Shown piece after piece: positions 30,229-39,390 of a stretch of 64,000 nt of DNA. Position numbers and translations under genes: made by a program. Position 1 is the stretch's first letter, and each line of letters starts with the position of its first letter. The stretch is from positions 62,001 to 126,000 of the forward strand of contig NZ_CP098604.1 in assembly GCF_024499015.1 (NCBI RefSeq), given 5' to 3'. This stretch comes from Xanthomonas hortorum pv. pelargonii (GTDB lineage: Bacteria > Pseudomonadota > Gammaproteobacteria > Xanthomonadales > Xanthomonadaceae). The notes beneath the pieces are model-generated. The model worked only from the letters and a program-made list of their open reading frames with translations. It ran no database searches and was not told where the DNA came from.

Positions 30229-30304
30229 GTCCCCATCGTCTAGAGGCCTAGGACACCACCCTTTCACGGTGGACACCGGGGTTCGAATCCCCGTGGGGAC
30301 GCCA
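30229..30304 (+). tRNA. tRNA-Glu(TTC), copy 1
   Basis: A 76-base tRNA with encoded CCA. The anticodon stem CCACC/GGTGG encloses CTTTCAC, giving anticodon TTC. The T-arm is GGGGTTCGAATCCCC. It is co-transcribed with the preceding tRNA-Ala. Confidence 0.97.
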
Positions 30305-30312
30305 ATCATCTG

Positions 30313-30342
30313 AAAGCCTCGGCACTGCCGGGGCTTTTTTTT
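30313..30342 (+). terminator. Rho-independent terminator of tRNA pair 1
   Basis: AGCCTCGGC and GCCGGGGCT pair around ACT, followed by eight T. Confidence 0.9.
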
Positions 30343-30484
30343 GCGTGCTTTTTGTTGCGACCACTGCGGGCGAGCAGATGCAGTTAGTCGATGCATCCAG
30401 CGGCAGATGCATCCAGCAAATTTTTCTACGAATTACTTCCCAAGTGCTCTCGATGTCGCTATGATTGCCGGCTCGCAACACTGC

Positions 30485-30560
30485 GGGGCCATAGCTCAGC
30501 TGGGAGAGCGCCTGCATGGCATGCAGGAGGTCGGCGGTTCGATCCCGCCTGGCTCCACCA
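30485..30560 (+). tRNA. tRNA-Ala(GGC), copy 2
   Basis: Identical in sequence to the copy at 30107-30182, 378 bp downstream, with its own promoter-like TATGAT at 30460-30465. Confidence 0.97.
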
Positions 30561-30608
30561 AATTCTAGACATAGGCCGTCTGGAATCTACAACCAGGTTT
30601 TGATACGC

Positions 30609-30684
30609 GTCCCCATCGTCTAGAGGCCTAGGACACCACCCTTTCACGGTGGACACCGGGGTTCGAATCCCCGTGGGGACGCCA
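30609..30684 (+). tRNA. tRNA-Glu(TTC), copy 2
   Basis: Identical to the copy at 30229-30304. The spacer from tRNA-Ala shares TAGGCCGTC and CAGGTTTTGATACGC with that of pair 1, showing that the whole unit was duplicated. Confidence 0.97.
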
Positions 30685-30693
30685 ATCATCCAG

Positions 30694-30721
30694 AAGCCCC
30701 GGCACTGCCGGGGCTTTTTTT
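30694..30721 (+). terminator. Rho-independent terminator of tRNA pair 2
   Basis: AGCCCCGGC and GCCGGGGCT pair perfectly around ACT and are followed by seven T. Copy 1 has a T in the 5' arm where this copy has a C. Confidence 0.92.
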
Positions 30722-30763
30722 GCCTGACGTTTACGTGTGCGAACGTCTACGCAAAAAGCTGCG

Positions 30764-30940
30764 TCAGGTCTGCCCGTCATCCAATGCCTTGCGACCTTCG
30801 TGGGTGAGATCGATATCGCCGTCTTCGGCCTGCGTCGCGTAGCCGGCGCGCACTGCCCAATTGGCTTCTTCGTCGGCGACCGGCGTGGTGTCGTGGATGT
30901 CGCGAAGAATGCGCAGTTGCTGCGTAGAGTCAAAATCCAT
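30764..30940 (-). CDS. Small hypothetical acidic protein
   Basis: A 58-residue acidic protein starting MDFDSTQQLRILRDIHD. The ending DIDLTHEGRKALDDG resembles the wing and last helix of small winged-helix domains, but I do not recognise the family. ATG at 30938-30940 is preceded by AGGTGA at a good distance. It is transcribed toward the tRNA array. The next 300 bp upstream (30941-31245) show no gene. Confidence 0.55.
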   Translation of the reverse strand: MDFDSTQQLRILRDIHDTTPVADEEANWAVRAGYATQAEDGDIDLTHEGRKALDDGQT

Positions 30941-31245
30941 GGAGGTCACCTGCTTGTAAAGAGCCCTCCACGGTACGGACCGGGCGTGATGGTTGCGTGC
31001 CTGCACGTCGCTCGACGCGTATCGAGATCATCTCGCGTGCATGCGCTCGCACTGCGCCATGCCATGCCGATCATGTGCCCGCCCGTGCGAACAGAACGCA
31101 CTGCGCCACAACACAGACATACGCCACATCGCACGGTTCGACCGCAGGGTGCGAAAAAGCCCCCGCATGCGACAACCTCAGCGTGCGTCATGAAGCACAT
31201 CAGCAACCCAGTCGCGCCCTCTCCATCACCACCGAACCACGCAAA

Positions 31246-31280
31246 GCAAAAAGCCCCTCCAGATTTCGCCGGAAGGGCTT
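31246..31280 (-). terminator. Rho-independent terminator of tRNA-Leu
   Basis: On the minus strand AAGCCCTTCC pairs with GGAGGGGCTT (one mismatch) and runs into five T, 20 bases after the tRNA end. Confidence 0.85.
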
Positions 31281-31300
31281 TCGCTTGTACTGCAGTAACC

Positions 31301-31387
31301 TGGTGCCGAAGGTGGGACTCGAACCCACACGCTTTTAAGGGCGGCGGATTTTGAATCCGCTGCGTCTACCGATTCCGCCACTTCGGC
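31301..31387 (-). tRNA. tRNA-Leu(CAA)
   Basis: An 87-base class II tRNA with encoded CCA. The acceptor is GCCGAAG/CTTCGGC. The anticodon region GGATTCAAAATCC gives anticodon CAA. A long variable arm (GCCCTTAAAAGCGT) is present, as expected for leucine. Confidence 0.96.
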
Positions 31388-31526
31388 GCGGCCGCGCAGT
31401 ATAGCGACTCGCGAGCGAAACGAACAGTGTCAGCACGTGCCTGACGAATTCAGCTGCAAGCGGGGTCTGCAACCCGTGGGCGAACCGGTGTCGATATACT
31501 GGCCGACTTACGTGAAGGAGTGGGCA

Positions 31527-31907
31527 ATGTCGGTGTTGCGTGGAATTCGGGTACTCGTGGTCGAAAACGATGACATGAATGCCATGCTGCTCGAGTTGCA
31601 GCTCGTCCAGGCTGGCGCCGCCGTGCTGGGCCCTGTTGGAGAAGTCGCCGAAGCGTTGCAGCTGATCAATGCCGACGCGCCCGATATTGCAGTGCTGGAT
31701 TACCGTCTCGGCAATGGTCAGACCAGCGAGCCGATCGCTCGGCTGTTGTCGGAGCTCGGAATTCCGTTCGTGCTGGCCACCGGTGTTGCCAGCGGCAGCA
31801 TCCCGAGCGGCTTCGAACGCGGCGTGATCCTGACCAAGCCCTATTTGTCCGAAGAACTCGTCGGTGCTCTGTCCAGGGCGCGGCAGCTGAGCGACGCAAA
31901 CAGCTAA
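31527..31907 (+). CDS. Single-domain response regulator
   Basis: A 126-residue CheY-like receiver without an output domain. RVLVVENDDMNAMLLELQ carries the acidic pocket, the phospho-acceptor is D58 in AVLDYRL, and the conserved lysine is in LTKPYL. The threonine/serine position reads VLATG. ATG at 31527 follows AAGGAG. It precedes the hybrid kinase gene by about 200 bp on the same strand and may be its phosphorelay partner; receivers of this type are common beside PAS/GAF kinases. Confidence 0.88.
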   Translation: MSVLRGIRVLVVENDDMNAMLLELQLVQAGAAVLGPVGEVAEALQLINADAPDIAVLDYRLGNGQTSEPIARLLSELGIPFVLATGVASGSIPSGFERGVILTKPYLSEELVGALSRARQLSDANS

Positions 31908-32108
31908 AGCAGCGAACAGCACCACCACAGCGCAAAGCGAGCGCGGCCGCCGTTCGAAATCCGCAGGTTTTCCACCTATGTCGCAGTTTGTGCGTGCCCG
32001 CATCTAAATGGTGGGCACCTGCTGCGCTTATCAGCCGGTCCAAAGCAGCCGCTACCACCCTGGTTGCCACTAGAATCGTGGATTGAAGGTTTACAGGCGG
32101 GCCGCCGG

Positions 32109-35100
32109 ATGGATAGCGCCGTGTTGCCGTTTGCCGGCCTGCTGCCGGAGACGAGCGAAACTGCCGTGTTGTTGCATGCCTCCACGTGCACTGCCGACAC
32201 GTTGTTGCGCAACAGTGCGGCGTTGCGCACCACCTTGTCGGTGTGTCTGCACGCGCAGCTTCCGATGCTGCTGGTCTGGGGCGAGGCGTCGCACTGCATC
32301 TATAACGACGCCTGCATTGCGTTACTGGGTGAGCGCCACCCGGCCGCATTCGGACAACCGCTTGCAACACTGACGCTTGCAACACCGATCGACGCGCGCA
32401 CCTCCAACGGCGTGCGTGTCGAAGCGACGCCTGCACTGAATCTGGCGGCATGGTCGTGCAGCCCGGTGTTGGATGCCGGCGAACGCGTGGGCTCCTTGTA
32501 TGTTGCCGGCACACCGGCCGCCAATGTACGCGCTGCCGCCAGCGACCCCGAGCCGCTTGCCGTGTCCACGACACTCGATCAATCGCCCGCCTTCATGGCG
32601 GTGCTGCGCGGACCCGACTACATCATCGAAAGCGTCAATCAACGCTTCCACGAACTGGTTGGCGACCGTCTGCTGATTGGTCGCCCGTTGGTCGAAGCGA
32701 TGCCGGAAATCGTCGACCAGGGCTATCTGGGTCTGCTCGATGAAATGCGTCGCAGTGGCCAGCCCTTCATTGGCGAATCGATGACCGCCTACCTGCAGCG
32801 CACGCCCGGCAGTGCGCTGGATGAAACCTTCGTGGATTTTCTCTATCAGCCGATGCGCGATAGCGAAGGCTGTATCGATGCGATTCTGGTGCACGGATTC
32901 GATGTCACCCAACAACGCCGCGGCGAAAGTCGCGACAGCTTTCTGTTGATGCTCGAGGACGCGCTGCAGCACGTCTCCGATCCGCGCCAGATCATCGACA
33001 CCAGCGTGCGTTTGCTCGGCGAACATCTGCAGGCCAATCGCTGTGCGTTCGGTCTGGCGGGTGCGGACGGCAAGACCATGCACGTGATCAGCGACCACGT
33101 GCAGGACATGCCGAGCCTGCAAGGCGATTTCCCATTGGAAGTGGCGCAAGGACTGCGCGATGCCTTACTGGAAAATCGCCCCTGGTTCACCACCGATGCC
33201 ACCGCGCCCGGTGCACCTGACTACGTGGCAGAGCAATATCGCCGCTCCGGCCTGCGTGCATCGCTGGCCATTCCGTTGCACAAGCATGGCCGCCTGGTCG
33301 CGGCGATCGGCGTGCATCAGCGCGCACCGCGACGCTGGTTGTCGACCGAGATCGAACTGGTCCGCCTGGTCGCGGCACGCTGCTGGGAATCCATGCAACG
33401 GGCCAAGACGCAGCAACAACTGGCTGCCAGCGAAGCACGTCTGCGCCGCCTGGCAGACACGCTGCCGCAGATCATTTTCATTGCCGCAGCGGATGGGCAT
33501 CCGCACTACTTCAACCAACGTTGGTACGAGTACACCGGGCTGAATCCCGCAGACAGCGAAGCGGCTGCATGGCAGCAAGCGCATACCGCCGACGGCCTGC
33601 AACTGTCCGCGCAGGCGTGGACGCAGGCATTGCGTGGCGAGCGCGCTTACGAGGTCGAATGCGAACTGCGGCAGCACGACGGCCAGACGCGCTGGCATCT
33701 AGCGCGTGCGCTGCCGGTGCGCGGTGACGATGGCAGCATCAGCGAATGGATCGGTACCTATACCGACATCCACGACCGGCGCGCGTTCGAGCAGCAATTG
33801 CGCGAAAGTGAGACGCGCTTCCGCGCCTTGTGCGAGACCGTGCCGGCAATGATCTGGATGTCCGACGCGCAAGGCGACTGCGTGTACTGGAATCCGCGCT
33901 GGTACGACTTCACCGGGCAGGCCGAAGACCAGGCCATGGATCAGGGCTGGTGGGATGTGATGCATCCGGACGATGCCGCGCGCGTGCGCGATGCGTTCGA
34001 ACAATCGCTGCAGCAGCGCGGTGAATTTCTGGCCGAATACCGCGTGCGTCGCCATGACGGGCAATACCGCTGGTGCATCGATAACGCCTCGCCGCACTTC
34101 GCCAGCGATGGACGTTTTCTGGGCCACATCGGTTCGCTCACCGACATCTCCGAACGCAAGCACATCGAAGATGCCACTGCCTCGGACCGCGCCATCCTGA
34201 GTCTGATCACCACCGGCGCACCGCTGCAGGTGGTGCTGGACGCCATCGCCTTGAGCGTGGAAGCGCGTGGCGAAATCCCCTTGTATTGCGCGGTGATGGT
34301 GCTGGATGAGGTACGAAAAACACTGAGCTTCGGCTCGGCGCCACATTTTCCAATCGAGTACCGCGGGCCGTTCGAAGCATCGCCGATCGGGCTGAGCGGG
34401 CCGCCCTGCGCGCGCTCGGCTTACCTTGGGCGGCAGGTGATCTGCGAGGACATCCAGGCAGATCCTAGCTTCAGCGACCATCACGCCGTCTCGTCGGCAC
34501 TGGGCATCGTGGCTTGTTGCGTGACGCCGATCCTGGACAGCAATGGCCAGGTGCTGGGCGCGCTCAACATCTATTACGACCGCACTCACCTGCCCTCGCT
34601 GCGCGAACAGGCGATGGCGCGCTCTGCATCGCATCTGGCCGGCATCGTCATCGAACGCACGCGCGTGGATGCCAAGCTCAAGCTGTCGTTGCAAGCGGAA
34701 ACCACCGCGCGCGGCCAGGCCGAACATGCCAGCCGGGTCAAGGACGAGTTTCTGGCCACGCTCAGCCACGAATTGCGCACGCCGCTCAACGCCATCCTGG
34801 GCTGGTCGCGGCTGATGCAGTCGGACATCTTCGAGCCGGCCAATCTGGGCAAGGGCATGGTCATCATCGAGCGCAGCGCGCGTGCGCAAACGCAGATCAT
34901 CGACGACCTGCTGGACATGAGCGCGATCCTGTCCGGCAAGCTCCGCCTGCAGCCGGAGCATTTCGACATCGCCGGGCTGGCGCGCAGCACGGTGGAATTG
35001 ATGCAGCCGGCCGCATTCGCACGCGAGATCACATTGGAGCTGGATGCGCCCACGCAAGGCGAATTGTGGTTCTTTGGCGATGCCGGGCGCCTGCAGCAGG

Positions 35101-35894
35101 TGCTGACCAACCTGCTCAGCAACGCGCTCAAGTTCACCGCCCCCGGCGGCACGGTGCGGGTGGCGTTGGACATCGAAGACGAGCGACTGCGGCTATGCGT
35201 GCAGGACAGCGGCATGGGCATTGCGGCCGACTTCCTGCCACACGTGTTCGACCGTTTTCGGCAGGCCGATGCAGGCACCACGCGTCGTGTCGGCGGGCTG
35301 GGATTGGGCTTGTCGATCTCGCGCCAGCTGGTGGATCTGCATGGCGGCAGTCTGGGCGCGTCCAGCGAAGGCGAAGGCAAGGGATCGATGTTCACCATCG
35401 TGCTGCCGTTTCAGCACGGCGTCAGCGATCTACGTCCGGCCTCGACAGAAACCAAGCAGGTCGGCCCGTTGCCGGCCGATTGCCATGGGCGATTGGAGGG
35501 CGTGCGCTTGCTACTGGTCGACGACGACCAGGATTCACGCGAGGCGGTGATGCAGTTCCTGATGCACGCGGGCGCGCAGGTGCATGCGGCCGGCTCGGTG
35601 GACGCCGCCGAACAATGCCTGGCACAAGGGCAATTCGACATACTGGTCAGCGACATCGCGATGCCGGGACGCGATGGCTACGATCTGATTCGCACCGTGC
35701 GCTCCGGCCGCGCCGACCTGCCGCAGCATATTCCGGCGATCGCGCTGACCGCCTATGTGCGCGAAGAAGACCGCGACCGCGCCGTCATCGCCGGGTTCGA
35801 TGCGCACATGGGCAAGCCGGTAGAGCCGCCCGGTCTGGTCGATCTGATCGAACGTTTGATGTTGCCGAAGCGCGCGCTACTGGACGAGGTTTGA
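32109..35894 (+). CDS. PAS/GAF hybrid sensor histidine kinase
   Basis: A cytoplasmic hybrid kinase of about 1,261 residues; no membrane helix is evident. Order: N-terminal PAS-like region, PAS (IIESVNQRFHELVG), GAF, two PAS domains (each with a typical N-R-WYxxTG pattern: FNQRWYEYTGL and WNPRWYDFTGQ), a second GAF, HisKA with H887 in LSHELRTPLNA, ATPase (NLLSNALKF, GLGLGLSISR), then a receiver with D1182 in VSDIAMPG. The start is uncertain: ATG at 32109 is used; a GTG at 32079 or TTG at 32064 would add 10 or 15 residues. The signal sensed cannot be told. Confidence 0.88.
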   Translation: MDSAVLPFAGLLPETSETAVLLHASTCTADTLLRNSAALRTTLSVCLHAQLPMLLVWGEASHCIYNDACIALLGERHPAAFGQPLATLTLATPIDARTSNGVRVEATPALNLAAWSCSPVLDAGERVGSLYVAGTPAANVRAAASDPEPLAVSTTLDQSPAFMAVLRGPDYIIESVNQRFHELVGDRLLIGRPLVEAMPEIVDQGYLGLLDEMRRSGQPFIGESMTAYLQRTPGSALDETFVDFLYQPMRDSEGCIDAILVHGFDVTQQRRGESRDSFLLMLEDALQHVSDPRQIIDTSVRLLGEHLQANRCAFGLAGADGKTMHVISDHVQDMPSLQGDFPLEVAQGLRDALLENRPWFTTDATAPGAPDYVAEQYRRSGLRASLAIPLHKHGRLVAAIGVHQRAPRRWLSTEIELVRLVAARCWESMQRAKTQQQLAASEARLRRLADTLPQIIFIAAADGHPHYFNQRWYEYTGLNPADSEAAAWQQAHTADGLQLSAQAWTQALRGERAYEVECELRQHDGQTRWHLARALPVRGDDGSISEWIGTYTDIHDRRAFEQQLRESETRFRALCETVPAMIWMSDAQGDCVYWNPRWYDFTGQAEDQAMDQGWWDVMHPDDAARVRDAFEQSLQQRGEFLAEYRVRRHDGQYRWCIDNASPHFASDGRFLGHIGSLTDISERKHIEDATASDRAILSLITTGAPLQVVLDAIALSVEARGEIPLYCAVMVLDEVRKTLSFGSAPHFPIEYRGPFEASPIGLSGPPCARSAYLGRQVICEDIQADPSFSDHHAVSSALGIVACCVTPILDSNGQVLGALNIYYDRTHLPSLREQAMARSASHLAGIVIERTRVDAKLKLSLQAETTARGQAEHASRVKDEFLATLSHELRTPLNAILGWSRLMQSDIFEPANLGKGMVIIERSARAQTQIIDDLLDMSAILSGKLRLQPEHFDIAGLARSTVELMQPAAFAREITLELDAPTQGELWFFGDAGRLQQVLTNLLSNALKFTAPGGTVRVALDIEDERLRLCVQDSGMGIAADFLPHVFDRFRQADAGTTRRVGGLGLGLSISRQLVDLHGGSLGASSEGEGKGSMFTIVLPFQHGVSDLRPASTETKQVGPLPADCHGRLEGVRLLLVDDDQDSREAVMQFLMHAGAQVHAAGSVDAAEQCLAQGQFDILVSDIAMPGRDGYDLIRTVRSGRADLPQHIPAIALTAYVREEDRDRAVIAGFDAHMGKPVEPPGLVDLIERLMLPKRALLDEV

Positions 35895-36051
35895 TATCGC
35901 TGGGAGCGGCTGACTAAAACGACCTTGTTTACCATCGGGCGCGCACTTTAGACCGACATTGACGATGCTCAACCGCTTCGTGCGCTGCTCGGCTAGTGCG
36001 TTACTGAGATAGGTCAAAAGCTAGTAGATCAAAAGCTACTGAGTCGAGTGC

Positions 36052-36154
36052 GCGGTGCCCTCACCGCCCGCGGGACACGCCGTGAATCCGTCCGTGGAGG
36101 CTCAGTGGCGGCATCCATGCCGCCACATGGTCCCGCAAGCGGTAAGGACACCGC
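36052..36154 (+). repeat. Nested palindromic element, copy B
   Basis: The outer arms 36052-36076 and 36130-36154 pair over 25 bp with four mismatches, most G-T compatible. The inner hairpin is GTGGCGGCAT CC ATGCCGCCAC (36105-36126), perfect. The core between them begins ACGCCGTGAATCCG and ends GGAGGCTC. It faces copy C across a 149 bp spacer in the convergent gap between the hybrid kinase and tex. Outside B and C the 606 bp gap (35895-36500) holds nothing I can identify. Confidence 0.85.
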
Positions 36155-36303
36155 ACCAGAAAGCTAGTCGGTAGCTGGTTTAAAAATCGCGTCATCTCGC
36201 GGGTTGCGTTGGCTTGCTTGTGCAGTTCGCAGCACTAGATGAAAGCTAGCGAGTTAAAACGTCATGCACTTGCTCGCAACCGGAAACACCGACCATCCCG
36301 ACT

Positions 36304-36411
36304 GGTCCTTGCCCGCCCACCGTTGCGGGACCTTATGCGGCATGGATGCCGCAGAAGAGCCTACATGGACGTACTTGCGGCGTGTCCCGCAATGGTGGGC
36401 GGGCAAGGACC
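36304..36411 (-). repeat. Nested palindromic element, copy C (reverse)
   Basis: The outer arms 36304-36331 and 36384-36411 pair over 28 bp with one mismatch. The inner hairpin is TGCGGCAT GG ATGCCGCA (36336-36353). Read on the minus strand, the core is ACGCCGCAAGTACGTCC followed by ATGTAGGCTC, the same core as in A, B and D. The arms are shared almost exactly with copy E. Confidence 0.87.
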
Positions 36412-36500
36412 CTGCAGCCAAGCTGCAGATCCCCCGCCTTACAACTGATCTATCCGCAGCACTACCCAACGCCCCCAAGACAGCAGCCGGGCAACATCCC

Positions 36501-38867
36501 TCAAGTGCGCTTGGCGCGTGCAAACGCGGCTGCCAGCGCGTTGTCGGCCGGCGGTGCAGTGGTGCGCGGTTTGTTGTTGCCCTGCCCAGGGCCTCGCCCA
36601 CCACCACCGTCGCGGCGGCCCTGCCCCGGGCCGCCATTGCCGCGTTGATCACGCGACTGGGCCGCAGCATCGGCCGGCGGCGGCGTGTCGGACAGGCGGC
36701 AGGTCAGCGCGATGCGCTTGCGCGCCACGTCCACTTCCAACACCTTGACCTTGACGATGTCGCCGGCCTTGACCACATCGCGTGGATCCTTGACGAAGGT
36801 GTCCGACAACGCCGAGATATGCACCAGACCATCCTGGTGCACGCCGATATCGACGAAGGCGCCGAACGCGGCCACGTTGCTGACCACGCCTTCGAGCACC
36901 ATGCCGGGCTTGAGATGCTTGATGTCCTCGATGCCTTCGGCAAACTGCGCGGCCTTGAACTCTGGGCGCGGATCGCGGCCGGGTTTTTCCAGCTCCTTGA
37001 GGATGTCGCGCACGGTCGGCACACCGAACTGTTCGTCGGTGAACAGCTCCGGCTTGAGCCCGCGCAGAAAGCTGCCGTCGCCCAGCAACGCCTTGATCGG
37101 CTTGCCGGTGCTGCCGACGATGCGCTCCACCACCGGATAGGCTTCCGGATGCACCGCCGACACCTCCAGCGGCTCGTCGCCATCGGCGATGCGCAGGAAA
37201 CCGGCGCACTGCTCGAAGGTCTTGTCGCCCAGGCGCGGCACTTTGAGCAAGTCCTTGCGGCGCTTGAACGGGCCGTTGTCGTCGCGATGGCGCACGATGT
37301 TTTCCGCCACCGTGCTCGACAGCCCCGACACCCGTGACAGCAGCGCCGCCGAGGCGGTGTTGACGTACACGCCGACCGCATTGACGCAGTCTTCCACGCG
37401 CGCTTCCAGCGCCTTGGCCAGACGATATTGATCCACGTCGTGCTGGTACTGCCCCACGCCGATCGCCTTGGGTTCGATCTTGACCAACTCGGCCAACGGA
37501 TCCTGCAGACGCCGCGCGATCGACACCGCGCCGCGCAGCGATACATCCAGATTCGGAAATTCCTTGGCCGCAAATTCGGACGCCGAATACACCGACGCAC
37601 CGGCTTCGCTGACCACCACCTTCTGCAGCTTGGCCGCGCCGCACAGCGCGATCGCTTCACCGGCCAGCTTGTCGGTCTCGCGGCTGGCGGTGCCGTTGCC
37701 GATCGCGATCAGTTCCACGTTGTGCTGCAGGCACAGCTGCTTGATCGTCTGTAGCGACTGATCCCACTGCCGCTTGGGCTCATGCGGATAGATCGTCTCG
37801 GTCGCCACCAGCTTGCCGGTGGCATCGACCACGGCGATCTTGCAGCCGGTGCGGATGCCCGGGTCCAGCCCGAGCACCACGCGTGCGCCGGCCGGCGCGG
37901 CCAGCATCAGGTCCTTGAGGTTGTCGCCGAACACCGCGATCGCCTCGGCCTCGGCCTTTTCGCGCGCCTGGTTGAACAGGTCCAGCAGCAGATGCATGTG
38001 CAGCTTGGCCCGCCAGGTCAGCCGGCAGGCGTCCAGCAGCCAGCGGTCGGCCGGGCGGCCCTGGTTGGACACGCCGGCGCTGAGTGCCACCCGGCCTTCG
38101 GCGTACTGGTGGCCGGCCTCGGCGTCGCTGCCCGGGTCTAGGTCCAGATACAGAAATTCCTCGCGACGCGCGCGGAACAGCGCCAGCAAGCGGTGCGAGG
38201 GAATCTTTGCCAATGATTCGACATGGTCGAAGTAATCGCGGTATTTGGCGCCGGCCTCTTCCTTGCCCTCGGCCACGCGCGCGCGAATCACGCCGTTGTC
38301 GTTCAACCAGCTGCGCAGCTCGCCGACCAGGGCGGCATCTTCGCCCCAGCGTTCCATCAGGATCGCGCGCGCGCCTTCCAGCGCCGCCTTGATGTCGGCA
38401 ACGCCCTTGTCTGCATCGATGAACGGCGCGGCGGCCACTTCCGGCGCCTGGCTCGGATCGGCCAGCAACCCATCGGCCAGCGGCTCCAGGCCGGCTTCGC
38501 GCGCGATCTGCGCGCGGGTACGGCGCTTGGGCTTGTACGGCAGATACAGATCTTCCAGTCGCGATTTGGTGTCGGCCGCGCCGATCTCATCACGCAATTC
38601 GTCGCTGAGCTTGCCCTGCTCGCCGATGCTGGACAGGATCGCTGCGCGGCGCTCTTCCAGCTCGCGCAGATAGGTCAGGCGCGTTTCCAGATTACGTAGT
38701 TGGGTGTCGTCCAGACCGCCGGTGACTTCCTTGCGGTAGCGGGCGATGAACGGAACGCTGGCGCCTTCGTCGAGAAGGGCGATGGCGGCGCGCGCCTGCG
38801 CGGGTTGGGCACCGATCTCATCGGCGATGGTGCGAGCGATCTGCTGGGCAAGCTGACTATCGATCAT
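36501..38867 (-). CDS. tex: Tex-family S1 RNA-binding protein
   Basis: A 788-residue Tex protein, a nucleic-acid-binding factor linked to transcription and toxin expression in other bacteria. Order: N-terminal Tex domain, YqgF-like nuclease fold ([19 protein letters not shown]), helix-hairpin-helix pairs ([19 protein letters not shown]), and a C-terminal S1 domain ([20 protein letters not shown], then [10 protein letters not shown]). A Gly/Arg-rich, disordered tail ([20 protein letters not shown]) follows, which may add RNA contacts. It converges with the hybrid kinase gene. Confidence 0.94.
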   Translation of the reverse strand: MIDSQLAQQIARTIADEIGAQPAQARAAIALLDEGASVPFIARYRKEVTGGLDDTQLRNLETRLTYLRELEERRAAILSSIGEQGKLSDELRDEIGAADTKSRLEDLYLPYKPKRRTRAQIAREAGLEPLADGLLADPSQAPEVAAAPFIDADKGVADIKAALEGARAILMERWGEDAALVGELRSWLNDNGVIRARVAEGKEEAGAKYRDYFDHVESLAKIPSHRLLALFRARREEFLYLDLDPGSDAEAGHQYAEGRVALSAGVSNQGRPADRWLLDACRLTWRAKLHMHLLLDLFNQAREKAEAEAIAVFGDNLKDLMLAAPAGARVVLGLDPGIRTGCKIAVVDATGKLVATETIYPHEPKRQWDQSLQTIKQLCLQHNVELIAIGNGTASRETDKLAGEAIALCGAAKLQKVVVSEAGASVYSASEFAAKEFPNLDVSLRGAVSIARRLQDPLAELVKIEPKAIGVGQYQHDVDQYRLAKALEARVEDCVNAVGVYVNTASAALLSRVSGLSSTVAENIVRHRDDNGPFKRRKDLLKVPRLGDKTFEQCAGFLRIADGDEPLEVSAVHPEAYPVVERIVGSTGKPIKALLGDGSFLRGLKPELFTDEQFGVPTVRDILKELEKPGRDPRPEFKAAQFAEGIEDIKHLKPGMVLEGVVSNVAAFGAFVDIGVHQDGLVHISALSDTFVKDPRDVVKAGDIVKVKVLEVDVARKRIALTCRLSDTPPPADAAAQSRDQRGNGGPGQGRRDGGGGRGPGQGNNKPRTTAPPADNALAAAFARAKRT

Positions 38868-38969
38868 GACGGCGCGGTAAGAACCGCTTCACTGAAAAAA
38901 GCATTTTCGCAGTGCTGGCCCGCCGCGGGAACCCGTTGACAGGGCACCCGTAAACCTATGCCGACGCGC

Positions 38970-39197
38970 TCAGCTGACGCGGCGCGCGTAATGGGTGGCT
39001 GCGCGCTCGACCAGAATGCTTTCGTGCAGCGATTCGAGCGCCATCACACGGATCTTTCCGACGTCTTTCAGCGGCACCATGCGCTCCACATAGACCTCCG
39101 GGCCGGCATCGGTCATAGCACGCGACTTGCTGAACCCATAAGGCACAACGCCTTTGTCGCCATCTTTGCTGCCACCGACGTACAGAACGATCGACAT
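38970..39197 (-). CDS. Small hypothetical protein
   Basis: A 75-residue protein starting MSIVLYVGGSKDGDKGVVPY, with no domain I recognise and no signal peptide or membrane helix. I chose ATG at 39195-39197 because a purine-rich GAGGGTGTGGG precedes it; an upstream ATG would add 25 residues. It stands alone between tex and the oxidoreductase gene. Confidence 0.65.
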   Translation of the reverse strand: MSIVLYVGGSKDGDKGVVPYGFSKSRAMTDAGPEVYVERMVPLKDVGKIRVMALESLHESILVERAATHYARRVS

Positions 39198-39390
39198 ACC
39201 CACACCCTCGTTAACAACTGTGACTACGTTAGTGGCGCGAGCATAACGACCGTGCCGTGAGGAGCTTTCCACGCACGTTAACGCCGGCTGTTTGCGGTTT
39301 GGTGACGGCCGCAGGTCTGCTCGATCTGCACGACCGCTTCACCCCGCTTGGCTGTCAAATTGCAGACCGCCCGCTCTCTGACGACACCGC

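Noticed and set aside
30000..31400. tRNA cluster as an integration hot spot for a genomic island
   Set aside because: No integrase, no partial tRNA 3'-end repeat and no change in gene type around it.
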